21,688 nucleotides of DNA, taken from Paramacrobiotus richtersi. Its lineage: Eukaryota; Tardigrada; Eutardigrada; Parachela; Macrobiotidae. Made by a program: the position numbers and the translations under genes. Below, piece after piece: positions 10,546 to 20,224 of this stretch. A model generated the notes under the pieces. The model searched no databases. It had not been told where the DNA came from and was given only the letters and a program-made list of their open reading frames with translations. The stretch covers positions 1-21,688 of the forward strand of contig JAQGAU010001066.1 of assembly GCA_034698045.1 (NCBI GenBank), given 5' to 3'. How positions within the stretch are numbered: the first letter of the stretch is position 1; each line of letters opens with the position of its first letter.

Positions 10546-10950
10546 ACTGGTCTTATAATTGCAACCGGAAAAGTTTTCTCGTCAGGTTTGGACATAACTG
10601 TTTTCTACGAATAGCGCTTGTCGAGTGTTTTTGCAGTCACCGTAGAATCGATCCTGACATTTCTAAAACAATAAAACCTATCGAATGATATAATATGGCG
10701 TCTTACATATTTTGAGAACTTATCAGTTATAAATTAGGCGTGTTCTGTCGGAAAGATCGTGGTGCAACCTTTCGTGCGGGTTTGGTGATGTACAGTCTGT
10801 TGGTTTCCAGTTCCTAAAACTGCGTCCTGAATCGTGAATTTAAACCGCCACCTTCCTGCAGCGAAGTAATGTAATAGAATTTCATGGAAGACTGAACAAT
10901 CTGTGTTTCTTCTTTTATATCGTCAATTTACGGTTTCTGTAGCAGCAACC
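10546..10950. other. Intergenic stretch upstream of NOS
   Basis: No ORF of note. A tataatat motif lies near 10688. An AG acceptor-like site ends just before the NOS ATG (10943-10945), so an upstream non-coding exon is possible. Confidence 0.4.
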
Positions 10951-13938
10951 ATGAGCACGGCGAAAAAACCTCCTTCCGACCCGATTCCGCTGAAAAATCT
11001 GCTCGATGGAACGGTTTTACTGGATACCCTCCATGAACAAGCTTATTCTTCGGTACGGGTTCCAAAACCACTGCAACACCACAGGTTTTGCACGTTATTT
11101 TTCTTAAATATTTAGGGCACCAGCTGCTCCAGCAAGTGGTGCACTGGATCCATTGTTCGTGCGGAAGACGTGTCAGAATCTCGGCTGCCATCGGTTGCTG
11201 GTACTTTCGAGGATCAGAATCCGTCGTTACTGCTGCCAGAAGCTGAGGATTTCATAACGCAATATTACACATCCCTGAAACGGTAACTAGATCACTGCAG
11301 CGTGCATAAGTCTACGATTTGTTGTTTTCGTTTTGTTGCAGCAAGGATAGCTTCGCACATTCCACGAGATGGGAGGAAGTACGAAATCAGATTGTGGCCA
11401 GTGGCACGTATCAGCTGAAAGAAACGGAACTGGCTTTTGGCGCAAAAACGGGTAGGTTGCTCTTCCTTTTGTTTCTCATGTTGTAGATAAATTCGTTATG
11501 GTTGTGTTAAGCTGTTAATTTTCAAAAAAATTGCACCAAAAGGTTTGATCGGTTCATTCAATTTGGCAGCGTGGCGTAATACACCGCGTTGCATTGGCCG
11601 GATGTTCTGGAACCAGCTGCAAGTGTTTGATGCCCGTTACGTACGCACCAGCCAGGCAATGTTCAACATGATATGCAATCACTTGCGTTTTGCTACGAGC
11701 AAAGGGAACATTCGGTACATCTTTTGCTGCTGACCATTGTTTTTCTGTCATTATTTTGCCTTCGGGTTTCGTTGAAAATGCTCTTCTTTTATTTTAGATC
11801 TGCCGTGACCGTGTTTCCTCCGCGTCTTTCAGATGTTCCGGAGTTTCGAATTTGGAATTCTCAGTTAATATCGTACGCCGGATATGAGAATAGAAATGGC
11901 ATAACTGGCGATCCTCAGAATAAGGCTTTCACACAGGTAGTGGGTTTTAACATGATTCAGTCGACACCATAATAATTCTAAAATTTCTGTAATAACATGC
12001 TAGATATGTCTCAGCCTTGGTTGGAAATCTCCAAGTGACCAGAATGGACGATTTGATATTCTCCCGTGGATTATTCAAGCTGCAGGGCAACCGCCTGAGC
12101 TCATGAAATTTCCGAAGGATATTATCATGGAAGTCAATATAACCCACCCGGAGTAAGACGCTGCGAGATATGTAACTTTTCCTCAGCTATGCACATCAGC
12201 TATTGCATTTTACGGTTTTAAAACTAACTAGAAATGCCAGTTTCCTCCTGTTTAATAATTTCCAAGAATTCGGAGTTTTCTTTAAATAGCAGTTATTGTC
12301 ATAAGTAAATAACTAGATTTATGATTTACCAATCATTGCACAAATGTATCTGCATTATGATCTTCCGACTTATGGTGTGTCTTATCAGGTATGACTTCTT
12401 TTCTGATCTGGACCTCAAATGGTATGCCGTGCCGTGCATAGCGAACATCAAACTGCGAGTTTGTGGTCTGGTGTTTCCGGCTTGTCCCTTCAAGTACGTA
12501 TCGTTTACTCGTCATTGTAAATGGTCGACCCGGCTGCTATCCCTTGTAATGTTCCGATATTTTTAGTTGATGGTACTGATGGTATGGATACTGAAATTGC
12601 TTGCCGTGACCTTTGCGATGAGAACCGCTACAAACATACTATCTGCCCTTGCAAGTAAGCTGGGACTTGATACGTCCAGAAGCATGCAGTACAATATGGA
12701 AGGAGAAAGCGCAAACGGAAATGCTGGTTGCCGTTGTTCACAGTTTTCAGGTATCGTGATCTAGCTTTTGTGTACGTCCGTGTACTCTCGTATGCCTTAC
12801 GTATGGAGTGATATATATGTGCAATTGTGCGATATGATTTTATATCTGTGTGTGTATATGTGCTTCTGGTTTTATTGCCTTTTGTCAGTTTGCATATTGA
12901 CGGTTTTCAACTTGTCTTAGGCGGCTGGTGTTGTGATGATCGACCACCACAAGGCGTGCGAGCTGTTTCAGGATCACTTGCGTAAAGCTACTTCTTTTTA
13001 TCTGGTACCGTGTACAAAAACGAAAGATTGACGTTTGTCCATATGTTACATTCAGGAAACGAAACCAGTATCCGTGGAGGATGTCCAGCGGACTGGGTAT
13101 GGATTGTTCCTCCTTTACATGCGAATCTGACATCGGTATTTCATCAAGAAATGCTTAACTATAAGCTACTTCCTTCGAATACCAGGTATGTCTTACGGTT
13201 GGTTGCCCAGAAGATTGTTGTCACAATTGCGAGAAGTCTGGTAGATAATTCGTGCATTAAATTTCATTCTGTTAATTCCGCGCACATTTCAACTGTTAAA
13301 CGTGTTTTGACCTTTACAAAGCGTACCATTTACGTAGGACGATGCATGGAACCTCAATCACAACCAAAACCTGTTTTCCACAAAGGGAGAAAATTCTGAG
13401 GTTATTATCCCGAAAAATCCTCAAGATCATTCAGTGCCGAACAACCGGCGAAAACTAACGTTCAAAGGACTTGTACGCAGTATTATCATTGCCTTATACG
13501 TAATGAGAAAGTGCATCAAGCGACGAACGCGAGCCCTGATACTCTATGGAACCCAGTCAGGCCGCTCCCGTCGTTTTGCTTCGAAGTTGGCCCAGCTGTT
13601 TCGCCAGGTTTTCAACGTTCGGGTAATTTTTTTTAGGTTTTACATATGTAACGAAGGGCTTTATAACTGATCCATTGAATGTATTGCACTATTGTGTATA
13701 CCTCGTACAGTTAGCGGGTATGGACGAATACGATGCAAACGAACTCCGATTTGAAACGGTTGTGTTGATTGTGTCATCTACTTTCGGCAATGGAGATCCA
13801 CCAGCAATGGGAGAAGAATTTTCGCTACAGTTGTTCGATTTGAAAATGGCTCCGCTTGCCGCTGAAGCTAAAGCCCGGCGGCGTTCCAGTTCATTTGTGG
13901 TTTTGCTTTTGCGCTCTGCCGTCGACGGGGATACGTAG
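10951..13938 (+). CDS. NOS: Nitric oxide synthase: oxygenase domain, linker and start of FMN domain; 3' part missing
   Basis: NOS makes NO and citrulline from arginine. Exons: 10951-11052, 11116-11282, 11342-11451, 11570-11714, 11798-11936, 12004-12152, 12389-12493, 12567-12750, 12921-12981, 13056-13185, 13338-13622 and 13711 onward. Seen: PIPLKN start; zinc site CSSKWC (Cys at 11125 and 11140); [11 protein letters not shown]; heme cysteine at 11590-11592 in [33 protein letters not shown]; the substrate-glutamate region [29 protein letters not shown]; a basic calmodulin-binding-like helix ([12 protein letters not shown]); flavodoxin LYGTQSG and STFGNGDPP. Exons 1-7 and 9-10 are clean and in phase. 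Exon 8 has in-frame TGA plus frame changes, and the exon 10/11 phase does not fit. The frame stops at TAG 13936-13938 after a degraded-looking stretch from about 13850. No FAD or NADPH domain follows. The ATG is the first in frame with PIPLKN; there is no PDZ-type extension. Confidence 0.93.
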
Positions 13939-14087
13939 CCGGTCTGATGGCGGAAATACCGGGCGATCTAAAATGAGTCCCTATTGCTGGTTTGGAAACC
14001 ACTCACCCAAGACTTGGGATACCACAGCTGCTTCCCACAGGACGTGTAAATGTGGCCGGAAGTAGTATGTCAGGATACCAAAAAGCT
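13939..14087 (+). other. Sequence just past the NOS break
   Basis: Short frames only. I looked for the rest of the FMN domain and the FAD/NADPH domains and could not find them. Confidence 0.5.
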
Positions 14088-14190
14088 GCAAGAAACCACA
14101 ACCACAGTCAACCACTAATGACCACAAAGGTCACCGGGAACCACGCCCACCGTCGACCACAACCACGTCCGTGGTCGCCACCTTTTCGTT
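14088..14190. repeat. Degenerate CCAC-rich tract with a small hairpin
   Basis: Repeated accac/aaccac words (about ten) spread over 100 bp, with an inverted pair accacg and cgtggt near 14163-14176. The composition differs sharply from the NOS exons. It is not a clean telomere-type or microsatellite array. Confidence 0.6.
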
Positions 14191-14844
14191 ACACCCTTCA
14201 GTAACAGCATTACACACTGTTTGATTCTCAACTAACCACAGTCCACAAAACAAACATCCGATATAACTGGTAAGGAACAACATATTACGATAATATGTCA
14301 ACAAAATCACAGCATCGCAGCGCTGGTTGTGAACGCTCACCATTCAGAACGGTGACATGTAGAGGCACAAAACACGGGGTGGGAGTTCTCTCCCGAGATT
14401 CGAGAACACCACGCTTATCAGTGAATTCCTCTATAATTAAATGCTAAGAAAGAGAGTATGTCGAATCACTGCGTATGTATAGATAATAATATGGTAATCA
14501 TGGCTTACCTTCAGAACGCAACAACAAACAATGTTTCAACGTACACCACCTCAGCAGAAACGTAATTTTGCAATCAACAATGGCTATTCTAATCAGTAAG
14601 CAATTTCACTTTTGTACGCACAATTCAGAAATGAGCGTTTAAACGAGGTATTTCATCACCATTAACCTTTCACCATGGTATTACCCTGACCAAAACGGTA
14701 TAAATCTTGCCCTGACTGTGAGCTTTGCGATCGAAAAAAGTGATTATACATGATTCAGAACGTTAGTGTGCCTAATCATGCGTGCCAATTCATACCGCTT
14801 TCTTGTTATAGTTCTTCCCGTTATGGTACTTAAAATTTAAAGAG
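14191..14844. other. Gap after the CCAC tract, no gene seen
   Basis: AT-rich non-coding sequence; I found no NOS reductase motifs on either strand. Confidence 0.45.
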
Positions 14845-15113
14845 TCAGAGACCAACAGGCAACAACAATAAAATCGCGATCAGCACACTATAATCACCAA
14901 TTTCACAAGATTTTCGAAAAATCTTCCCTTTGTTAAGTACACCCATACATTTGTTCATAATTTCCGCTGTCTCGCTGTCTAATTCCACCATCTTCTTCGG
15001 CAGCCATGCAACAGCACTGTCCAACATTTGCCTATGCCAGGAGTCAAAACCCGTGCATAGTTTCCTGCAGCACTGTGGGTTAATAATACTCGTAAACCTG
15101 TCGAACGATTTTC
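14845..15113 (-). CDS. Terminal exon of a protein with a hydrophobic C-terminal tail
   Basis: On the minus strand, after an AG acceptor (CACTTAG), the frame is open from 15113 to TGA 14847-14845. It reads KSFDRFTSIINPQCCRKLC, then an amphipathic part (WLPKKMVELDSETAEIMNKC) and a very hydrophobic end (YSVLIAILLLLPVGL). Paired cysteines and a short hydrophobic tail suit a small secreted protein with a GPI-anchor signal, or a tail-anchored membrane protein. No family recognised. Upstream exons, including any signal peptide, are not found. A shorter version starting at ATG 15027 is possible. Confidence 0.45.
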
Positions 15114-15711
15114 CTAAGTGCGGACATCGGAAAAACGTTCGATAGGTTTACAAGTCATTTTCCAAGCCATATTTCAAGCCAATGCGCCTGTTCTCTGATA
15201 TTAACTAAACTCGAGTCCAACTAAAAACAGTCCTTTAAGTGGGTAAAGTTGTAAACGCTGCTTGCAAGGAAGCGTCGCAGAGCCGCAGAGGGCGCTTCGT
15301 ACGCTGACTACGCTCTACCAATATTAAACTGTCACGTGTGATACGTATCCGTAGTCCATAGACTCCATACTTGTACCGATCTATCGAGTTCTCACTTCTC
15401 AGTTCTCTTAAAACACAGTTATTACAGTGCGAACCAATAATTACCAGTTTAGCGTTTTAAAAAAGTGGTGTCCATAACGATATTCTAAATTGTTTGAATT
15501 CCTGCCATACTCGGTACATATTTCTGCAAATCATTACCGTCTCACGACCGAATTCAGGTGGTTTTTGGTAAGTTTTAACTTTTTGTCTCGGGTTGAACCT
15601 TTCCCTACTTATTGCTAGAACCACGGCTAGGAGATGTCAAGAAGCTCATAATCCTTAGCAACTCAGTTCTGATAAGAGACTTTACTAGATTCTTCATTTG
15701 TTCATTTCCAG
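15114..15711. other. Gap between divergent genes
   Basis: It should contain the 5' part of the next plus-strand gene and perhaps upstream exons of the minus-strand one. Nothing can be called; a cluster of gcagag/gcgtcgcagagc words near 15269-15295 is the only GC-rich spot. Confidence 0.4.
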
Positions 15712-17603
15712 CCCAAAAAAACAGGCTTTTTTCGTTAGACCAGATCTTCGAGTGTCTGACAACATTCTTGGTGACGAATATTGTGATATAGGAATCCTTT
15801 CTACTACCGTCACTGCTGAAATGGAGAAAAGCACACCATCTAAAGACCTTGACTACGAGAAACTGAAGCAGAAAGATCGGCTCATCGATGAGGTCGTCGG
15901 GAAGGCAAGTTATGAAAAAGTCTGTTACATTCTTACCAGGGGATCGAACGTAGTGTGAATGCAACTCATCGAGTACAATGATAACGTTTGTGATGAAAGG
16001 GTACTATGTGGGTTTAATGTGGATATTGTGTTGTTGTATTCTTCTTTTATAATTTATCTCACTACAGTAGCCAAACCCTAGTTCGTTGTGAGGGACTTGC
16101 AACGGACAAGGTCGTGCAGAACTGAAAATTTTTTTAAATTTTATGTTGCCATTTAAATCCGAAGGGGGTTATTGTTAAATGCGAGTGGGTTGTAATTTAT
16201 CTCACTGCAGTAGCCATACCCTGTTTATTATGAGGGGCTTAAATATAAAGCCGTGCTGGCTGGGTACTCGAATATATTCCTGAGTTGTTCCTGCTTTCGA
16301 GTTCCTGAATAGTTTTATCTGTACTTTGTAAATTAAGCTAGGGTTTACCAGCTGCCAAACCTAGGTTTTAGTGCGACGGGGGTATTCATTCATTCATCGA
16401 ACTGTATTCATTCGAGTAATACGAATTCTCTTTGCAGAGCAATGGTGAACGGAATGAGAGTGGGAGTGAGAATGAGAGCCAGGACGTTGATGAGCCAAGG
16501 TAATCATATACTTGAAAAAGGGACAGCCACCGCAGGTGGCAGTTAACCCATCGTACGCGTTTTGGAAACCAGTACGGCTTATTCATTTAATGCTAAGAAT
16601 GTTGTAGTGGTGGCATCGTTGGTGAAAATGTGGCCGATGGATGGTACGAGGTGTGGAAAGCGGCCCTTGAGAAGCTGTTCCCTGATAAAAAATACCGGGT
16701 AAGATAAGTACTGTAGTAGCTGGTTTCGAAAGACTTTTCCGATCCGAAACTGAATTCCACAGTTATGCAGTCAGTATAAGCCATAACTTGCCCATTTCCA
16801 GAGCTAGATGGAAAATTTTTGTTCTATTTGTTTTCCAACTGTTTTCGATATGTGAAATATGGATCCGAATGGGAAATTTCAGAATAAGAAACTGAAATAT
16901 GCAGTTTGCAAATATGGCAGTTTCGGATTTTGTCATGAAAACAAATCTATTTGTGCATAAAGATTTACATAGGTTTTTTTCGTTATTAAACACAATAAGA
17001 CTTAGTGATTCGCTAACTTTTCTGATATTCTTTCGTCCTAATTTCCGATTCTGTTACTGTGTGACGTGAAATCGCATTTTTGATAAAATTGTGGGCCGAA
17101 GTGGAAAAAGGAAATGGTAGGCATCAAACTGGGAAAAATAATACGGTTGATGTCTAGCGAAAATAAAATGGGCAAGCTGGGCGAAAGTTTTGATTTTGGT
17201 GTTCTGAAGCGCTGACGATTTTTTTTGGAATCATCAGGTTATCGTGAAACCCCTCGATGTTACCAGGAAGCCCCTTGAGGTGCATGATGACGACCCGTCT
17301 ATGTATCGGTTCCTAGTTGTGAGCAGTCGCAACAATGGACGGATTGTGCTGGTTGCTTGTGGTGGCTTTCCGGGTCGAATGCAGTACCAGAAGAACTATA
17401 TGGTTGGCCACCTTAAGATTGCTGGAGCAGCGCTGCAACAAAAGCAGCTGAATCATCGCATCGCCTGTCTGGCATTCCTTGGCTGGGAGTTCGAATGCGG
17501 ATGGATTGGGAACGAAATGATTGACCCGAAAGCCAAGTGGGACAATCTTGAACTCCACCTATCGGCACAGTACAAGCTGGCTGATCTCGTCCGCCAGCTG
17601 TAA
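15712..17603 (+). CDS. Four-exon hypothetical protein, clean reading frame, one GC-AG intron
   Basis: Exons 15712-15904, 16438-16499, 16608-16698 and 17238-17603 join in phase. The first intron starts AAG|GCAAGT, a strong GC-type donor; the others are GT-AG. The product has an acidic, coiled-coil-like stretch (KDLDYEKLKQKDRLIDEVVG), a serine/glutamate/asparagine linker (NESGSENESQDVDEPS), then a globular part (DGWYEVWKAALEKLFPDKKY, MYRFLVVSSRNNGRIVLVAC, CLAFLGWEFECGWIGNEM) ending in ADLVRQL before TAA 17601-17603. It has no membrane segment and no lesions. The family is unknown to me; it may be lineage-specific. The 5' end is missing because the first exon begins at an acceptor. Confidence 0.65.
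16050..16240. repeat. Two imperfect direct repeats of about 48 bp in the first intron
   Basis: Copies at 16050-16098 and 16193-16240 share taatttatctcact, cagtagcca and accct, then a gtgaggg/atgagggg end, and lie 143 bp apart. A perfect 12-bp palindrome aaacctaggttt follows at 16357-16368. They could be remnants of a small mobile element. Confidence 0.65.
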
Positions 17604-18129
17604 CCCGCAGGCCACATGAAACTGACGTGATGATTTGTCAGCTTCCGTCTCTTCCCATTTGTAGCTACCACTTTCTTTTAGTTTTTCGACCGGATGTTGA
17701 AGTCCTGGTTATCCGCTCTCGTGACACAATAATAGCAACCTTTGTCACTTTCGAAAACTGTTCTGGTTGAAAACGCGGAATGGAGCACTTCGTTGGTGGG
17801 TGAACTGTATTCATGTGCAATATTTCGCTACAACAATGCGACACGCAATTCTTTTTATTTTATGGTTGAAAAAATGAGGAAGTAATGTTGACTGTCGTTG
17901 TCACTTGTCAGTATACCATGGCTGTTGCACTAATTATGATCGTACGCCCGTCTGTACGAAATCTGAATTTTTTACCTGGAGAAGAAGTAGGAAAATTTAC
18001 TCATGATATAAGTAGTTGCCAGGAAGAGCGCCTGTGACGATCCAGCTCCTTTCGGGTATATGAATATATTCCGCGGTTGAACCCAGTAAAAGCAAAGAAA
18101 ACTCTCGTATAAACAGTGAACTCGCTTCG
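17604..18129. other. Intergenic gap with no called gene
   Basis: 3' flank of the four-exon gene and 5' flank of the next. A tgaatatattcc motif near 18060 is a weak TATA-like candidate. Confidence 0.4.
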
Positions 18130-18571
18130 ATGTCTAGTCAAGATGAATATACTATGAGAGTATATGCATCTTGGTCAAGTGGTATTAGAAAGGTGTGGTA
18201 ATAATTTAGTAGGATACATTAACATGCAGTGCATTCGGAGCACTGCCGAAATTCACCGGCAAAGGATGTGGTTGATCGGAGAGTCTTAGCACTATCCCCA
18301 ACTGCTTACGGAATCCGTCCAAAACATCCGTCGTGTTACGTTGGATTTCCTCCGAAACAATGCCGACAACAACTATTTTACAGTACCACGCGGAACGCGC
18401 CGAACAATCAAGACATCTTCCGTTTCCCACGGACTGCATCGCGATGGGAAATTCTTTGTTACGCAGAACGGTTTTTCCATTGCAACTTCCTTTAACACTA
18501 CAGATTTTCCAGTATTCATCGGTGCACGAAGAATCATCCAAAGAATATTGTCACCAAGACATTGCCTGTAA
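18130..18571 (+). CDS. Two-exon hypothetical protein with a 37-bp intron and an in-frame TAG
   Basis: ATG 18130 opens 21 codons (MSSQDEYTMRVYASWSSGIR) to AAG|GTGTGG. A CAG acceptor at 18227-18229 resumes in phase at 18230 (CIRSTAEIHRQRMWLIGES). Then comes TAG 18287-18289, and the same frame continues HYPQLLTESVQNIRRVTLDF, then NNYFTVPRGTRRTIK and GKFFVTQNGFSIATSF to TAA 18569-18571. The TAG could be the end of an intron (tcttag) rather than a lesion, in which case the middle piece is spliced out. The protein is unrecognised, with about 147 residues if all parts are joined. Overlapping minus-strand ORFs look like shadows. Confidence 0.45.
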
Positions 18572-18783
18572 AATACAGTAAAGCTGTATTATTATTACTG
18601 TACATGTGCTTATAATTAAATATCTGATTTTCAAATAAATTATCTGCAGTATTTAGATGTTGCATGTACCTAAAATATGCATAATCTTTATATCCAGCAG
18701 TGCCACATGGTTGAGCCACATAATTGAGCAATAATTATTGCTGCAGAATTTGTTGTTCTCGCGTTTTGTGCTTCATACTGCAG

Positions 18784-18882
18784 GCCAACCAGTTCCCCGG
18801 CTTTCACAAAGAACTCCGGATACCGATCATGGCGACATTAAGATGCAAAACAATAACCTTTGAACAAAATGGTTCAGTAAAG
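18784..18882 (+). CDS. Isolated 33-codon exon candidate
   Basis: It is flanked by CTGCAG acceptor and AAG|GTACTC donor and is exactly 33 codons long in phase 0. It reads ANQFPGFHKELRIPIMATLR then CKTITFEQNGSVK. It may belong to the preceding plus-strand gene or to another transcript. Unrecognised. Confidence 0.4.
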
Positions 18883-18977
18883 GTACTCTCTTGGTGTTGT
18901 TTTTTTATTGTTTTGTTTTTCATATGAATCTTGTCAGCTGTCCTTACCATTATGTCTGTAGTACGGCATTTGTAAAA

Positions 18978-19217
18978 TTATAATCGAACTTTGAACAAAA
19001 TGGTACGAAAATCCGACAATAACTCTTTCCAGTACTCCTCTATTTTTATTCGTTTAGTAATTCGAGCTGCTTTTAATATTGAATACGCCCAAGGAAAAGT
19101 CATTGCACATGTTGTTGTCACTTGCTCCGCATTTCGATAATTTCTTGTCATAAACAGTATCCTTCTTCCGTTCACCCGATAGACTAATCCAAGTTTCCCC
19201 AAATCAAACTTTTTCAT
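18978..19217 (-). CDS. Hypothetical protein, 79 residues
   Basis: ATG 19217-19215 opens a frame to TAA 18980-18978. The product starts MKKFDLGKLGLVYRVNGRR and includes AMTFPWAYSILKAARITKR and IEEYWKELLSDF. It is basic, with alternating hydrophobic strands and helices that look like a folded small domain or a last exon. It could be a downstream exon of the gene at 19650-20224 on the same strand, but that gene has its own stop. No family recognised. Confidence 0.4.
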   Translation of the reverse strand: MKKFDLGKLGLVYRVNGRRILFMTRNYRNAEQVTTTCAMTFPWAYSILKAARITKRIKIEEYWKELLSDFRTILFKVRL

Positions 19218-19649
19218 AGTAAAAATATGAAAAAGAAAGTAATACCAAACGAAGTTATAAAACAAACAAACAGTAATTCCTACAATTTGTGAAATTCCGA
19301 AAGAACGGGCCTATCCGGGGCCGCTCCAACGGCGACGATAATGATTAAATTAGAAAAATAGGATGATAAGGGCTGTCAAGTCAAGGACTTTGCTGTCAGT
19401 TTATGTGAGAAGCGTGTCCATACTCAAACAATGCGATGGGGGCATGCAGCGGATGGCCGGAGTTGTAGAAAAAATCTTATTGTGCTACAAAAGCAAGACA
19501 TCGGTTATTTGCGCATCACGCCATTCATATATCCGACACAGTACAAATGCATTTTTTGACTTATGATGCATTTTGACTTACAATCCAGACAAGAAGGAAA
19601 GAAACTACATACACTGTAGATTAGAAGTACAGTAGTCTGGCTTACTTGT
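19218..19649. other. Gap, one weak ORF
   Basis: A plus-strand frame at 19363-19566 is open but shows no family or splice context. I do not call it. Confidence 0.4.
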
Positions 19650-20224
19650 TCAAATCGGATTTCCTTGGTCGATTTCGGTCAGAATAGTTTGGATTCTCCC
19701 CCACGCAGCTTCCGTGTATAAATCAGTGTAATTTTGTCGAATTTCGAATATGTTCGGAACTGCAGCGAATGTATCCGTATAGCTGGCCAATTTTCCACGG
19801 AATTGTTTCGCCGGGACATCATCCGGAACATTGAATATGCCAATTTTAGCTAGGTTTCCGATTAGGATCAGCCAGCCTACTTGAGCACCGAATCGCCACT
19901 CGCTGTTTAGAAGAGAGTAGAGCTGCAGAGAAATAACTTTTGAATAATCTGTGTGAACTTTCGAGTTGTGTGCAAAAAAAGGTCCGTTATCTGCTTGCCT
20001 GGCTGTACAGCTGTTCCTCAGCATCTTCCCGGTCGTTAAGTATTTGTTCGGGGGTGGCGTTTGGTGCAGGAAATCTCTTGCACTCCACGAGCATCATCGT
20101 TCGATGCTCCCGAGCGGGACTCCCTTGCGGCCAGTTCCCAGATGTCTTCACCACGGCGTAATCCGGTATTTTGGTCTTGTTCCTGGGCCATTCTGCATAC
20201 AAAGAATCGAAGACTGAGCTCGCC
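19650..20224 (-). CDS. Two-part hypothetical protein with a PD-(D/E)xK-nuclease-like signature
   Basis: After an AG acceptor at 20224, the minus strand reads DSLYAEWPRNKTKIPDYAVV, then MMLVECKRFPAPNATPEQIL and DREDAEEQLYSQAS. A second part, in another frame from about 19970, reads DYSKVISLQLYSLLNSEW, RFGAQVGWLILIGNLAKIG and ends before TGA 19652-19650. The order D...V followed by LVECK (a hydrophobic strand with ExK) resembles PD-(D/E)xK nuclease-fold proteins, including those in crinkler-like and fungal effector families; this is an inference from a short motif. The junction near 20000-19970 is either a short intron or a one-base frame change. A possible first exon (ATG 20318, MKVLQEYVIRVRKQ) lies upstream but its splice phase does not fit. 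Confidence 0.5.

Noticed and set aside
13010..13399. 129-residue plus-strand ORF across NOS exon 10
   Set aside because: Only its middle is NOS exon 10 (13056-13185); the rest reads through introns.
14088..14190. Telomere-like repeat
   Set aside because: The CCAC words are irregular, with no fixed period, and do not match a known telomere unit.
15605..15964. 119-residue minus-strand ORF
   Set aside because: Antisense to a plus-strand exon that has matching splice sites and a hydrophilic, coiled-coil-like product.
18206..18541. 111-residue minus-strand cysteine-containing ORF
   Set aside because: Antisense to the plus-strand two-exon gene, which has a plausible start, phase-matched intron and better composition.
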